DNA of 64,000 bases, from assembly GCF_002796985.1 (NCBI RefSeq), contig NZ_PEKX01000009.1:186001-250000 (forward strand). Direction: 5' to 3'. Shown piece after piece: positions 51,554-59,343 of this stretch (position 1 is the first letter of the stretch; each line of letters begins with the position of its first letter). A program made the position numbers and the translations under genes. This DNA is from Pseudomonas sp. GTDB lineage: Bacteria; Pseudomonadota; Gammaproteobacteria; Pseudomonadales; Pseudomonadaceae. The notes beneath the pieces were generated by a model. The model saw nothing but the letters and a program-made list of their open reading frames with translations, did no database searches and had not been told where the DNA came from.

Positions 51554-52609
51554 TCAGCCGGTCTTCTGCGCGAGACGGCTGCGCAGAGCTTCCAGCGGGC
51601 GCGGGTCGATCCATTCGCGCACGTCGAAGCGCGCCGGGATGAAGTTCCAGCGCTGCAGGAAGTCGGTGAAGTCCTGCAGGGCGAGGATCGAGCCTTCGTC
51701 CAGGTTGGTGCGCAGGCGCAGGTGGGCGTCTTCGCCATAGGCGGTGGCGACCCAGAATTCGCTGCTGTTGGTTTCCCGCGCCAGGTAGCGGCGGGTGTCG
51801 TCCGGGTGCTGGTGCGCCCAGTCTTCCGCGCGCAATACCGAGGCGAGGATCGCGGTGGCGGCGTCGGGGTGTTGCTCCAGCAGGTTGAGGTCGACGCTCA
51901 AGGTGCGAGGCGTGCCGTTGTTGGCGCGGATAAGCGGCTCCGGATGGGCGCCGGTGTCGATCACCGTGTGCAGGCCGAACTGCTGCGCCAGCTGCACGGC
52001 GTGGGCGCCCTTGAGGAAGATCGCGTCCACTTCGCCACGCAGCAGGCCGACCAGTTCCGGGTTCTGGCTGCGCCGACGGCTGCCGCCGTGACCGGTGATG
52101 CCGACGATGTTGCCCGGCGCCTCGTCGCTGAAGGTGCCCTTCAGGCCGAAGTCCACCAGCTCCAGGTCGCGTACTTCCAGGCCTTCCAGGCGCAGGGCGT
52201 TCTCCAGGCCGCGGATGGCCTGGGCGCGGGTGAAGTCGATCTGCGCGCCGCTCCAGTCCGGCAGGCCGAAGCGCCGGCCCTTGAGGTCGCGCACGCTGCG
52301 GATGCCGCTCTCGGCGGTGGTCAGGATCAGTTGCGCCTCATCGGCCCAGGACAGGCCGATCACGCGGGTTTCGCGGCCGCTGGCGCGGGCCCAGATGGCC
52401 GGGATGTTGCCGCCGTGGCGCACCGAGTTCTGCAGGGTGTGGTCGAAGTGCGACTCGCGCACCGCCTGGTCGGCGGACTCGCGCAGCGACTTGATCTGCG
52501 TGCCCTGCTCGGCAAGGGATTCTTCCAGCCAGCCTTTCTGCACGGCGATGCCGAGGCCGGTGGGTACCGGGCAGCGGGTGTACCAGAGGGTATCGAGGGG
52601 ACGGGACAT
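51554..52609 (-). CDS. DszB-like sulfinate desulfinase, catalytic Cys present
   Basis: A 351-residue cytosolic protein, no signal peptide. The start MSRPLDTLWYTRCPVPTGLG carries Cys13 in the context CPVP found at Cys27 of Rhodococcus DszB. His54 and Arg64 (HFDHTLQNSVRHGGNIPAI) have the exact ten-residue spacing of DszB His60 and Arg70, followed by the same GG-x-IP. These three residues form the desulfinase active site. The enzyme should release sulfite from a sulfinate, but the carbon skeleton is unknown. ATG 52609 has AAGGAG upstream. It follows the SsuD-like monooxygenase by 17 bp. Confidence 0.77.
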   Translation of the reverse strand: MSRPLDTLWYTRCPVPTGLGIAVQKGWLEESLAEQGTQIKSLRESADQAVRESHFDHTLQNSVRHGGNIPAIWARASGRETRVIGLSWADEAQLILTTAESGIRSVRDLKGRRFGLPDWSGAQIDFTRAQAIRGLENALRLEGLEVRDLELVDFGLKGTFSDEAPGNIVGITGHGGSRRRSQNPELVGLLRGEVDAIFLKGAHAVQLAQQFGLHTVIDTGAHPEPLIRANNGTPRTLSVDLNLLEQHPDAATAILASVLRAEDWAHQHPDDTRRYLARETNSSEFWVATAYGEDAHLRLRTNLDEGSILALQDFTDFLQRWNFIPARFDVREWIDPRPLEALRSRLAQKTG

Positions 52610-52626
52610 GTGCAGCTCCTTGTGGC

Positions 52627-53781
52627 TCAGGCGCGGGCCTTGAGTTCGTGGACGTCGGCGCGTTTGCCCTGCACCAGCGGCAGGACTTCCTGGCCGATGC
52701 GCAGGGCTTCTTCCAGGTGCGGGTTGCCGGCGAGGATGAAGGTGGAGAAACCGGCATCGCGGTATTCGGCGAGGCGCTCGGCGACGTTCTCGTGGCTGCC
52801 CACCAGGCCGATGGTCGGCCCCGGCTTGGCCTTGCCGAAGCCGGCCCAGAGGTTGGGACCGAGGATCAGGTCGTCGAAGCGCTCGACGTTCTGGTGGTAA
52901 GCGGTCTGCCGCGCGGCGCCGACGGAATCCGAGCCAGTGGCGAAGTTCTTGATGAAGGCGCTGGTGCGCGCGTCGATGCGCTCGTACTGGCGGCGCAGTT
53001 CGCTCCAGGCGGCCTCTTCGGTTTCGCGGGCGAACAGATCGATGCGGATGCCGAAGCGGATCTCGCGGCCCTGCTTGTCGGCCAGCTCGCGCACCCGTTC
53101 CAGGTGCGGCTTGAGCTTGTCGATGGGTTCGGCCCAGTTGAGGTAGACGTCGGCGTGCTTGGCTGCGACGTCCAGCGCCGGGTCGGAGAAACCGGAGAAG
53201 TACACGCCGGGTTTGCGCACGTTGCGCAGCGCGATCGGCAGCGAGCCGTTCTCCAGCTGGTAGATGTCGCCCTGGTAGGAGAACTGCTCGTTCTTCCACA
53301 GGCCGTCGATGATGTCGAGGAACTCGCCTGTGCGCTGGTAGCGCTTGTCGTGTTCGAGGAAGTCGCCGTTGGCGCGCTGGCTGGCGGGGTTGCCGCCAGT
53401 GATGATGTTCCATTCCAGGCGGTCGCGGGACAGGTGCTGGAGGATCGCTGCCTGCTGCGCGGCATAGGCCGGCAGAGTCCAGGCGGCCTGGAAGGCGATC
53501 AGGAACTTGATCCGGCGGGTCTCGCGGGCCAGCGCGGCGGCGGCGATCCACGGCTCCGGCCCGGTGGGCAGCAGCGCGCCCTCGAAGCCGGCGATCTCGG
53601 CGGCCTTGGCCACCTGGGCGATGTAGTCGATGTAGGTGAAGCCGTCCGGCTCGCCGTTGGGCAGGCGGCCCGGCGCAATGTTGCCGGGGCGCTCGATATG
53701 GCTGCCACGGTTGTTCTTGTCAGAGGCGAGATAGGGACCGTCGCTGCCCAGCGGCAGTCGCCAGAAGAATTCAGTACTCAT
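52627..53781 (-). CDS. SsuD-like FMNH2-dependent monooxygenase (luciferase-like)
   Basis: A 384-residue TIM-barrel flavin monooxygenase, nearly the length of SsuD (381). MSTEFFWRLPLGSDGPYLAS matches the SsuD start (MFWFLPTHGDGHYL). WNIITGGNP is the SsuD-type motif, and FIAFQAAW-like sequence (KFLIAFQAAWTLPAYAAQQ) forms strand 3. It probably oxidises a sulfonate or related organosulfur compound using reduced flavin from another gene; no flavin reductase is in the window. First gene of the seven-gene operon, 44 bp from a predicted sigma-54 transcription start. Confidence 0.85.
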   Translation of the reverse strand: MSTEFFWRLPLGSDGPYLASDKNNRGSHIERPGNIAPGRLPNGEPDGFTYIDYIAQVAKAAEIAGFEGALLPTGPEPWIAAAALARETRRIKFLIAFQAAWTLPAYAAQQAAILQHLSRDRLEWNIITGGNPASQRANGDFLEHDKRYQRTGEFLDIIDGLWKNEQFSYQGDIYQLENGSLPIALRNVRKPGVYFSGFSDPALDVAAKHADVYLNWAEPIDKLKPHLERVRELADKQGREIRFGIRIDLFARETEEAAWSELRRQYERIDARTSAFIKNFATGSDSVGAARQTAYHQNVERFDDLILGPNLWAGFGKAKPGPTIGLVGSHENVAERLAEYRDAGFSTFILAGNPHLEEALRIGQEVLPLVQGKRADVHELKARA

Positions 53782-53836
53782 GGCCTTGCTCCTTTACTTG
53801 GCGGGGGCAGCGTCGTGCTGCTCGTGCAAGGTCTTG

Positions 53837-53852
53837 AGCAAGGGCTGTGCCC
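53837..53852 (-). promoter_or_regulatory. Sigma-54 promoter of the organosulfur operon
   Basis: The minus strand reads GGGCAC-AGCCC-TTGCT. The invariant GG and GC are 10 bp apart, and only the first base departs from TGGCAC-N5-TTGCW. The predicted start is near 53825. Confidence 0.75.
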
Positions 53853-53893
53853 AAAGCCCGCAAGCCAGGCGGGGCGCGGTTTGCAGGCTGGTG

Positions 53894-53909
53894 TGCTGCT
53901 CTGGCAGCA
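53894..53909. promoter_or_regulatory. 16-bp palindrome, enhancer-site candidate UAS1
   Basis: TGCTGC-TCTG-GCAGCA, a perfect inverted repeat about 77 bp upstream of the predicted minus-strand start. Confidence 0.62.
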
Positions 53910-53948
53910 GGGCGTTTGTCTGTACAGCAGCAGTGGGTCAGCAGGGGA

Positions 53949-53964
53949 TGCTGGGCGGGCAGCA
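53949..53964. promoter_or_regulatory. 16-bp palindrome, enhancer-site candidate UAS2
   Basis: TGCTGG-GCGG-GCAGCA, one mismatch from the first, 55 bp further from the minus-strand promoter and about 120 bp from the plus-strand one. Confidence 0.58.
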
Positions 53965-54048
53965 ATTTTTCCCGCTCTGCCAGGGTTGGCACCTGGCTGT
54001 TGGCTTTGATATTTTCTAACCTGTTGATTTGTAGCGATATTTTATAGT

Positions 54049-54064
54049 GGCACAAGTCCTGCTC
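54049..54064 (+). promoter_or_regulatory. Sigma-54 promoter of the class II aldolase gene
   Basis: TGGCAC-AAGTC-CTGCT with GG and GC 10 bp apart; one mismatch in the -12 element (C for T). The predicted start is near 54076, 45 bp before the ATG. Confidence 0.65.
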
Positions 54065-54120
54065 AGTCAGTGGAACACCGCCATGCGGTTCATCCATCCC
54101 CGACTGCCAGGAGGCATTCC

Positions 54121-54852
54121 ATGTCCACCCTCGACCCGCAACTCGCCCGCCAGCTCGAACAGGTCCGCCGCGATTTCGCCAAGGCCTTCCGCGTGCTCAA
54201 GGACAGCCGCACCCTCACCGCCACCAACACCTACCAGGCCTACGTGCGGGTGCCGGACAGCGACAAGGTGATCGCCGTGCACGCGCCCAACCCGTGGGCG
54301 GACGACCAGGAAATCCGCGCGGTGGTCGCCACCTATGAAGGCGAGGTGATCCTCGACGAAAGCATTCCCGGCGCAACCCCGCTGAGTGGCCGTGGCGCAG
54401 GCGGCAACGGCAAGCGCTACGCGGCGATCTTCCAGGTGCGCCCGGAGGTGAACGTGGTGATCCACGTGCACACCCCTTACCTCGGCGGCTGGGCCAGTGC
54501 CCACCGCGTGCTGCCGATCCGCTATGCCGCCTCCCAGCGCGTGACCCTGGCCCGCGAGCTGCCGATCTACATCGACCGCCGCCAGCCCGAGCCGCTGTTC
54601 ATCCTCGACCGGCTCGCCGAGAACGCCAACACCCCGGCGATTCTCGAAGCCAACGGCGGCGCGACCTTCTGGGGCGACGACCTGATCAAGGCATCCAAGC
54701 TGATCCTGCTGATCGAGGAAGGCGCGTACTTCCAGGGCCTTGCCGAAGGCCTCGGCGGCTCCCAGGAATTCGGTCCTGGCGTGCTGGAACAGCAATGGAA
54801 GATGACCGGCCTCTGGGAGCAGGGCCAGAAGCTGCTGGAAGCGGCGGCCTGA
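54121..54852 (+). CDS. Class II aldolase/adducin-family protein
   Basis: A 243-residue protein of the fuculose-phosphate aldolase-like fold. The zinc-binding HVHTPYLGG (HxH, about 119-127) is present. The acidic residue after the PLSGRGAGG loop (about 84-92) is the usual phosphate-binding area, though partly altered. It has AGGAGG upstream and its own sigma-54-type promoter divergent from the monooxygenase operon. In this context it may act on the carbon part left after desulfurisation. Substrate unknown. A terminator follows at 54873. Confidence 0.78.
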   Translation: MSTLDPQLARQLEQVRRDFAKAFRVLKDSRTLTATNTYQAYVRVPDSDKVIAVHAPNPWADDQEIRAVVATYEGEVILDESIPGATPLSGRGAGGNGKRYAAIFQVRPEVNVVIHVHTPYLGGWASAHRVLPIRYAASQRVTLARELPIYIDRRQPEPLFILDRLAENANTPAILEANGGATFWGDDLIKASKLILLIEEGAYFQGLAEGLGGSQEFGPGVLEQQWKMTGLWEQGQKLLEAAA

Positions 54853-54872
54853 GTTTCTTCCCGGCATGAAGA

Positions 54873-54896
54873 AGCCCTCTTGCGAGGGCTTTTTTT
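54873..54896 (+). terminator. Intrinsic terminator after the aldolase gene
   Basis: AGCCCTC/GAGGGCT stem, TTGC loop and seven Ts. Confidence 0.9.
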
Positions 54897-54915
54897 GTGG
54901 GCGAGGATCAGGCTC

Positions 54916-55263
54916 CTACAGGCTCCGTGTGTTCTTCCGCGCCGCGCGCTCGAACACATTCTCCGCCCATTGATTCAGGCTCTTGCCGGAGGCCTTCGCT
55001 GCGATGACGGCGGCCGCATGCACCTCCGGCCGGATGCGCAGCATGATCTTCCCGGACGCGGGCTTCTCCGGCTCCACGCCGCGCTCGGCGCAGTCAGCGA
55101 GATAGTCCTCGACCGCCTCCTGCAAGGCAGCATGCAAACCACCGACGCTGTCGGCATGGAAGCTGATGATGTCGTGCACGCCCAGCAGGCGACCCACGAA
55201 AAGATCGTCGCGGTCGTCGAACTCGATGCGGGCGGTGTAACCCTTGTAGGTCATGCGACTCAT
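54916..55263 (-). CDS. hicB: HicB antitoxin
   Basis: A 115-residue antitoxin. The N-terminal HicB fold (YTARIEFDDRDDLFVGRLLG, FHADSVGGLHAALQEAVEDY) is a degraded RNase H-like domain that covers HicA. The C-terminal ribbon-helix-helix (SGKIMLRIRPEVHAAAVIAA, about 70-110) binds DNA. ATG 55263 overlaps the hicA stop (ATGA), which supports that start. Toxin-first order is normal for hicAB. Confidence 0.88.
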   Translation of the reverse strand: MSRMTYKGYTARIEFDDRDDLFVGRLLGVHDIISFHADSVGGLHAALQEAVEDYLADCAERGVEPEKPASGKIMLRIRPEVHAAAVIAAKASGKSLNQWAENVFERAARKNTRSL

Positions 55264-55517
55264 GTTTCCACTCCAGCCCGGCGCAGGAGTTCGCGGGCTT
55301 CTTCGACCTGGTAGCGCTTGGCTTCCTTGCCCGGATGCGGGCGATGGCAGCGCCAGGTCTGTCCTTGCAGAACCATCCTTACTCGCGAGCCCTCTCGCTC
55401 CTCCACGACTCCGCCCAGATACAGGATCAGGGCCTCGATGTCGGCAAACACGATCCCCGCACTGGTGGGCGTGCGGTAGATCATGGCAAGGGTCTTTCGG
55501 TGGCGGTTCTGCATCAT
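55260..55517 (-). CDS. hicA: HicA mRNA interferase toxin
   Basis: An 85-residue double-stranded-RNA-binding-like toxin. EEREGSRVRMVLQGQTWRCH and RPHPGKEAKRYQVEEARELL cover the core. This subgroup has GSR where others have GSH, as in many proteobacterial HicA proteins, so activity is likely but unproven. The start may be ATG 55517, 55514 or the internal ATG near residue 12. A perfect palindrome lies just upstream. Confidence 0.82.
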   Translation of the reverse strand: MMQNRHRKTLAMIYRTPTSAGIVFADIEALILYLGGVVEEREGSRVRMVLQGQTWRCHRPHPGKEAKRYQVEEARELLRRAGVET

Positions 55518-55519
55518 TG

Positions 55520-55544
55520 AATGCTATCGCTGAATGATAGCATT
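55520..55544. promoter_or_regulatory. hicAB operator palindrome
   Basis: AATGCTATC-N7-GATAGCATT, a perfect 9-bp inverted repeat immediately before the hicA start, fits a site for the HicB ribbon-helix-helix. Confidence 0.72.
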
Positions 55545-55592
55545 TACTGTCCGCCTCCTGCGTAGATTGAGATCGAAACGTCGGGTCACTCC

Positions 55593-55674
55593 GTAGGAGT
55601 GGACTCCGTCCGCGATGTGCAACAGGCCAGCTCCGAGCGGCCGGCTATCTATCGCGGACAGAGTTCGCTCCTAC
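55593..55674. repeat. REP doublet, family B
   Basis: Inverted units at 55593-55616 and 55651-55674, between hicA and the end of the binding-protein gene. Confidence 0.85.
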
Positions 55675-55680
55675 ATCAGA

Positions 55681-56757
55681 TCAAGGCTTGGCGGCGACGG
55701 AAGTCCCGGCGCTACGCTGCCAGAAGCTCTCCAGCTGCAAGTTCTTCAATCCCTGCTCGACGAACTTCGGTTCCAGCAGGTCATCGACTTTCACCTCGTT
55801 GCGGATCAGTTTCGCCTTCAGGCTGTAGGCGATGCCGTCGGTGTAGTGCTGGCGCAGGGCGTCGTCGTAGAGCGGGGAGAAGTGCGCCGGCCACGGTTCG
55901 CCGGAGACCTCGCGCTGCAGCACGCTCAGCGGCACGCCGGAGCGAGTCTGGGCTTGCTGGTACTCCGCCTGGTTGGCGTCCTGGGAAACCCACCACGCGG
56001 CTTTCAGGTAGGCGTCCACCACCAGTTGGGCGAGGTCGGGATGGTCCTTGACGAAGTCCCGCGCGCCCCAGACTTCGGCACGCATCTTCCAGTCCGCCGG
56101 CGCTTCCTTGCTCGACCAGATAATGCGGCCGACCTGCTTGTCTTCCAGCAGGAAGGCGTCACTGAGGGTGAAGAAGGCATCCACGCGATCAGCACTCAGC
56201 GCGGCAGCGCCGGCCTGCGGGTTGAGGTTGAAAATACGGAAGTCGCTGAACTGCAGGTGGTTGGCTTCCAGCAGCTTGGCGAATGACAGCTCCCACGGCC
56301 GACCACGGTGCAGGGCGATGCGCTTGCCCTTGAGGTCGGCGATGGATTTGGCCGTGGAGCCCGGCGGCACCACCAGGTAGACGTTGTTGCCGATGCCGCC
56401 GGGAACGATCAGTTGGGTCTGCACGCCGGAGGCGTTGGCGATGATCGACGGCAGGTCGCCGTAGAAGGCGAAGTCGATGCGTTTGTTGGCGAACTCCTCG
56501 TTGACGAAGGTGCCCACCGAGCCGGTAGCAGCGGGCACCCATTCCAGCTTGACGCCGCGCTGGGCCAGTTGCTGCTCCAGCCACTTGTCACGGTCGATGA
56601 CGTAGGACGGGCCGTTGAAGGTGATTTGCCCGGCGTTGGCGTAGGCCACCGTGGCGATACGCAGGGTGGTCGGCTGCTCGGCGGCCAGGGCGTGGCCGGC
56701 GAGCAGCGCGGCGGCGGCCGGCAGCAGCCGGCGCAGCGCACGATGCAGAAGGTTCAT
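55681..56757 (-). CDS. Periplasmic aliphatic-sulfonate-type substrate-binding protein (SsuA-like)
   Basis: A 358-residue protein with a signal peptide (RRLLPAAAALLAGHALAA, ending near residue 25). The NMT1/SsuA-type bilobed fold has LEWVPAATGSVGTFVNEEFA, IDFAFYGDLPSIIA and GKRIALHRGRPWELSFAKLL. It is likely the missing binding protein for the ABC ATPase and permeases at 46.9-49.2 kb, because that operon has none. It lies 15 bp after the TonB receptor gene, so outer- and inner-membrane uptake steps are in one operon. Confidence 0.85.
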   Translation of the reverse strand: MNLLHRALRRLLPAAAALLAGHALAAEQPTTLRIATVAYANAGQITFNGPSYVIDRDKWLEQQLAQRGVKLEWVPAATGSVGTFVNEEFANKRIDFAFYGDLPSIIANASGVQTQLIVPGGIGNNVYLVVPPGSTAKSIADLKGKRIALHRGRPWELSFAKLLEANHLQFSDFRIFNLNPQAGAAALSADRVDAFFTLSDAFLLEDKQVGRIIWSSKEAPADWKMRAEVWGARDFVKDHPDLAQLVVDAYLKAAWWVSQDANQAEYQQAQTRSGVPLSVLQREVSGEPWPAHFSPLYDDALRQHYTDGIAYSLKAKLIRNEVKVDDLLEPKFVEQGLKNLQLESFWQRSAGTSVAAKP

Positions 56758-56772
56758 GGGTTTTTGCCTCGC

Positions 56773-58989
56773 TCAGAAGTCGGTGGTGACCGAAACGCCG
56801 AAGGTGCGCGGGTCGCCGTACATGACGGCGGCGGTCTGGTAGCCGGTGGGCAGGGTGTGGTTGCGGTATTCCTTGTCGGTGAGGTTGTTCACGTAGGCGG
56901 TGATGCGCGTGGTGTCGCCCGGCAGTTCGTAGGTCACCCGCGCGTTGCCCAGGGTGTAGCCGCCGGTGCGCATGTTGGCGCCCTGGTCGTTGGTGAAGAA
57001 GTACTGGCGGCTGCGGGTGTTCCAGTCGGTGCCCAGCACCACCGCGCCGCCGACGTTCAGCGGGATGCGGTAGTCGGCGCCGATCACCGCCGAGACGCTG
57101 GGCGCGCGGACGAAGTGGTTGCCGGAGTAGTCGTCGTTGCCCGAGGTGTAGTCGGTGAACTCGGTGTGCAGCAGGCCCAGGCCGAGGTTGAGGTGCAGGT
57201 TCTGCACCGGAATGGCTTCCAGCTCGAACTCGGCGCCGTAGGCCTCGCCCTGGGCGCCATTGGCCAGGCGCGAGACGGTCTGGTTGTTCACCGCCGTCAC
57301 GATGTTGAGCTGGATGTCCTCGTAGTCGTAGTAGAAGACGCTGGCGTTGGCGTTCAGGCGGCCGTCGAACCATTCCGACTTCAGGCCCAACTCGTAGGAG
57401 GTGAGGTATTCCGGGTCGACCTTGGCCACCGTGGCCTGGCTGGTGACCCCGGCGTTGTAGCCGCCGGAGCGGAAGCCACGGGCGTAGCGGAAGTAGGCGC
57501 GGGCGTTGTCGGAGATCCGGTACTCGGGCGTCAGGTCCCAGCTGTAGTCGCTCCAGGTGTTGCTCTCGTCCTGGGTGGCGTTGACGATCAGCGGCGAGTC
57601 GACGTTGCCCGGCTGCCACCAGTGCCCTTCGCCAAAGCTGGCCGCGCCCCGGTTGACCAGGCGCGCCAGGTCGATGTCCTTGGTTTCGCGGGTCCAGCGC
57701 AGGCCGGCGGTGACGCTGAAGTCGTCGGTGAAGTTGTAGGTGGTGCTGCCGAAGACGGCGTAGCTCTCGGTCTGCTGGTCGTAGCTGACGTTGTTGTAGT
57801 AGCTGGGGACGTAGACGTTGGGCAGCGCGGCGTTGGCGTTCTTCGACTGCAGGTCTTCGTTGAAGTAGTGGAAGCCCAGCACCCAGTTCAGCCGGTCGCT
57901 GCGCGGCGAGGCCAGGCGCAGTTCCTGCGACCACTGCTGGCTGTCGGCGTAGCTGTAGCTGCGCTGCAGTTCCAGCGGGGTGTTGTCGCTGTCGGTCCAG
58001 CCGTCGCGGGTGAAGTGCTCGAAGGCGGTGATGGAGGTCAGCTCCAGCTCGCCCAGTTGCCAGACCAGGTTGAGGTTGCTGCCGGCCTGGTCGATCTCGG
58101 CCTGGTACTTGGCGTTGAAGTTGGCCTTGCCCAGTTTCGGGTCAATGGAATAGCCGAACTGGTTGGTGCCGTTCGGGCGGGTGCCGTAGCTCACCGTGTT
58201 GTAGCTGGCGGTGTCGTGGTAGTGGCGGGCGTGGACGTTGAGGTTGGCGTCGAGGTTGTCGTTCACCCGCGCGGCCAGTTGCAGGCGCACCGCGTCATCT
58301 TCCAGCGCGCCCTGGTCGTTGCCGTCGTTGATGTTCTCGGTGTAGCCGTCGCGGCCCTGGTGGTGGAAGGACAGGCGCCCGGCCAGTTTGTCGTCGACCA
58401 GCGCGTCGCTCACTGCGCCTTCGACGATGCGGTTGGCGTAGTTGCCCATGTCGACCTTGAAGTAGCCCTCGGGGCTGAAGGTCGGCTTGCGCGAAATGAA
58501 GTTGATCGCGCCGCCCGTGGTGTTCTTGCCCCATAGCGTGCCCTGTGGGCCACGCAGCACTTCCACGCGCTCCTGGTCGAACAGCGGGAAGCCGGTGGCG
58601 CTGATGTTGGCGATGTACACGTCATCGACATAGATGCCGATCGGGCTGACGGTGTTGGCGCCCTGGTCGCCGGTGCCCAGGCCGCGAATCCACCAGCGCG
58701 GGCGGCCGTGCCCGTCGGTGGTGCCGGCGGAGGCGTTGGGGGTGTAGCGGGTGACTTCGCTGGCCGATTGCAGGGAGGCGTCGCGGATCTTCTCGCCACT
58801 CAGCACGGTGATCGGCGCCGGTACTTCCTGTACCGACTCCTCGCGCTTCTGCGCGGTGACCACCACCTTGCCGAGGGTGGGTGCGGCGCTGGTTTCTGCG
58901 TTGGTCTGCGTATCGCCATCTGCCGCTTGGGCGGCGAAGCTGGCGAGGCTCGCCAGGACGGCGAGGGAGAGGGTGTTGCGTTTGAACAT
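56773..58989 (-). CDS. TonB-dependent outer-membrane receptor
   Basis: A 738-residue receptor. After a signal peptide (LSLAVLASLASFAAQAA), a TonB box-like segment (GKVVVTAQKREESVQ, about 40-54) leads into the plug domain (PITVLSGEKIRDASLQSASE, RWWIRGLG). The 22-strand barrel ends with YGDPRTFGVSVTTDF, a terminal aromatic residue as needed for outer-membrane insertion. The ligand is not readable. No Fur box is seen, but a sigma-54-like promoter and two palindromes lie upstream, so an organosulfur ligand is more likely than a siderophore. Confidence 0.88.
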   Translation of the reverse strand: MFKRNTLSLAVLASLASFAAQAADGDTQTNAETSAAPTLGKVVVTAQKREESVQEVPAPITVLSGEKIRDASLQSASEVTRYTPNASAGTTDGHGRPRWWIRGLGTGDQGANTVSPIGIYVDDVYIANISATGFPLFDQERVEVLRGPQGTLWGKNTTGGAINFISRKPTFSPEGYFKVDMGNYANRIVEGAVSDALVDDKLAGRLSFHHQGRDGYTENINDGNDQGALEDDAVRLQLAARVNDNLDANLNVHARHYHDTASYNTVSYGTRPNGTNQFGYSIDPKLGKANFNAKYQAEIDQAGSNLNLVWQLGELELTSITAFEHFTRDGWTDSDNTPLELQRSYSYADSQQWSQELRLASPRSDRLNWVLGFHYFNEDLQSKNANAALPNVYVPSYYNNVSYDQQTESYAVFGSTTYNFTDDFSVTAGLRWTRETKDIDLARLVNRGAASFGEGHWWQPGNVDSPLIVNATQDESNTWSDYSWDLTPEYRISDNARAYFRYARGFRSGGYNAGVTSQATVAKVDPEYLTSYELGLKSEWFDGRLNANASVFYYDYEDIQLNIVTAVNNQTVSRLANGAQGEAYGAEFELEAIPVQNLHLNLGLGLLHTEFTDYTSGNDDYSGNHFVRAPSVSAVIGADYRIPLNVGGAVVLGTDWNTRSRQYFFTNDQGANMRTGGYTLGNARVTYELPGDTTRITAYVNNLTDKEYRNHTLPTGYQTAAVMYGDPRTFGVSVTTDF

Positions 58990-59122
58990 GGTGTCCCCAG
59001 TGGGCGGCGAAAGGACGGCTGGCTCTGTGGTGCTCGGTCGTCGCCGCAAGGCATGAAGCGGTTATTGCGTTGCTCTTGTGCTGGCTCACGCGTTGGAAAG
59101 GCCGGAAGGCTTGCCGGGAACA

Positions 59123-59139
59123 TCGCAACATCCGTACCG
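59123..59139 (-). promoter_or_regulatory. Sigma-54-like promoter of the TonB receptor operon
   Basis: The minus strand reads CGGTACG-GATG-TTGCG: GG and GC are 10 bp apart, the -12 TTGC is perfect and the -24 element has two mismatches. The predicted start is near 59111, which leaves a leader of about 120 bases. Confidence 0.55.
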
Positions 59140-59201
59140 CTTTCTGAAGAAAGTCTAAGTGACTGATCCTAAAGGGTTTTTATTTGAAGCTGCACGGGAG
59201 G

Positions 59202-59217
59202 TGCTGCTGGGGCAGCA
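59202..59217. promoter_or_regulatory. 16-bp palindrome, enhancer-site candidate UAS3
   Basis: TGCTGC-TGGG-GCAGCA, perfect inverted repeat, about 99 bp upstream of the predicted receptor transcription start. Confidence 0.62.
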
Positions 59218-59233
59218 GTCCATGCTGGGTTGT

Positions 59234-59249
59234 CGCTGCCTGGGCAGCA
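59234..59249. promoter_or_regulatory. 16-bp palindrome, enhancer-site candidate UAS4
   Basis: CGCTGC-CTGG-GCAGCA, one mismatch, 32 bp (three helix turns) from UAS3. Confidence 0.58.
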
Positions 59250-59343
59250 GCAGGTCAGCAGGCTGCCGAGGCTTTCGTCGCAGGGCCGCTGGAACGCAAT
59301 GTGCAACTGATAAGCTGGTCGCTTGAAAGCCCTGGAGTTGGCA

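Noticed and set aside
50413..52609. The two 351-residue proteins as ordinary periplasmic binding proteins of the ABC system
   Set aside because: Neither has a signal peptide, and both keep DszB-like active-site spacing; the nearby secreted SsuA-like protein fits the binding role better.
53990..54010. TGGCAC followed by TTGG near 53990 as a further sigma-54 promoter
   Set aside because: The GG and GC elements are not 10 bp apart, which is required.
55260..55517. HicA as an inactivated toxin because of GSR instead of GSH
   Set aside because: Many proteobacterial HicA proteins have GSR at this place, so this is not evidence of loss.
56308..58536. A 742-codon plus-strand frame opposite the TonB receptor
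   Set aside because: Val/Gly/Ala-rich translation without domains, opposite a complete receptor gene.
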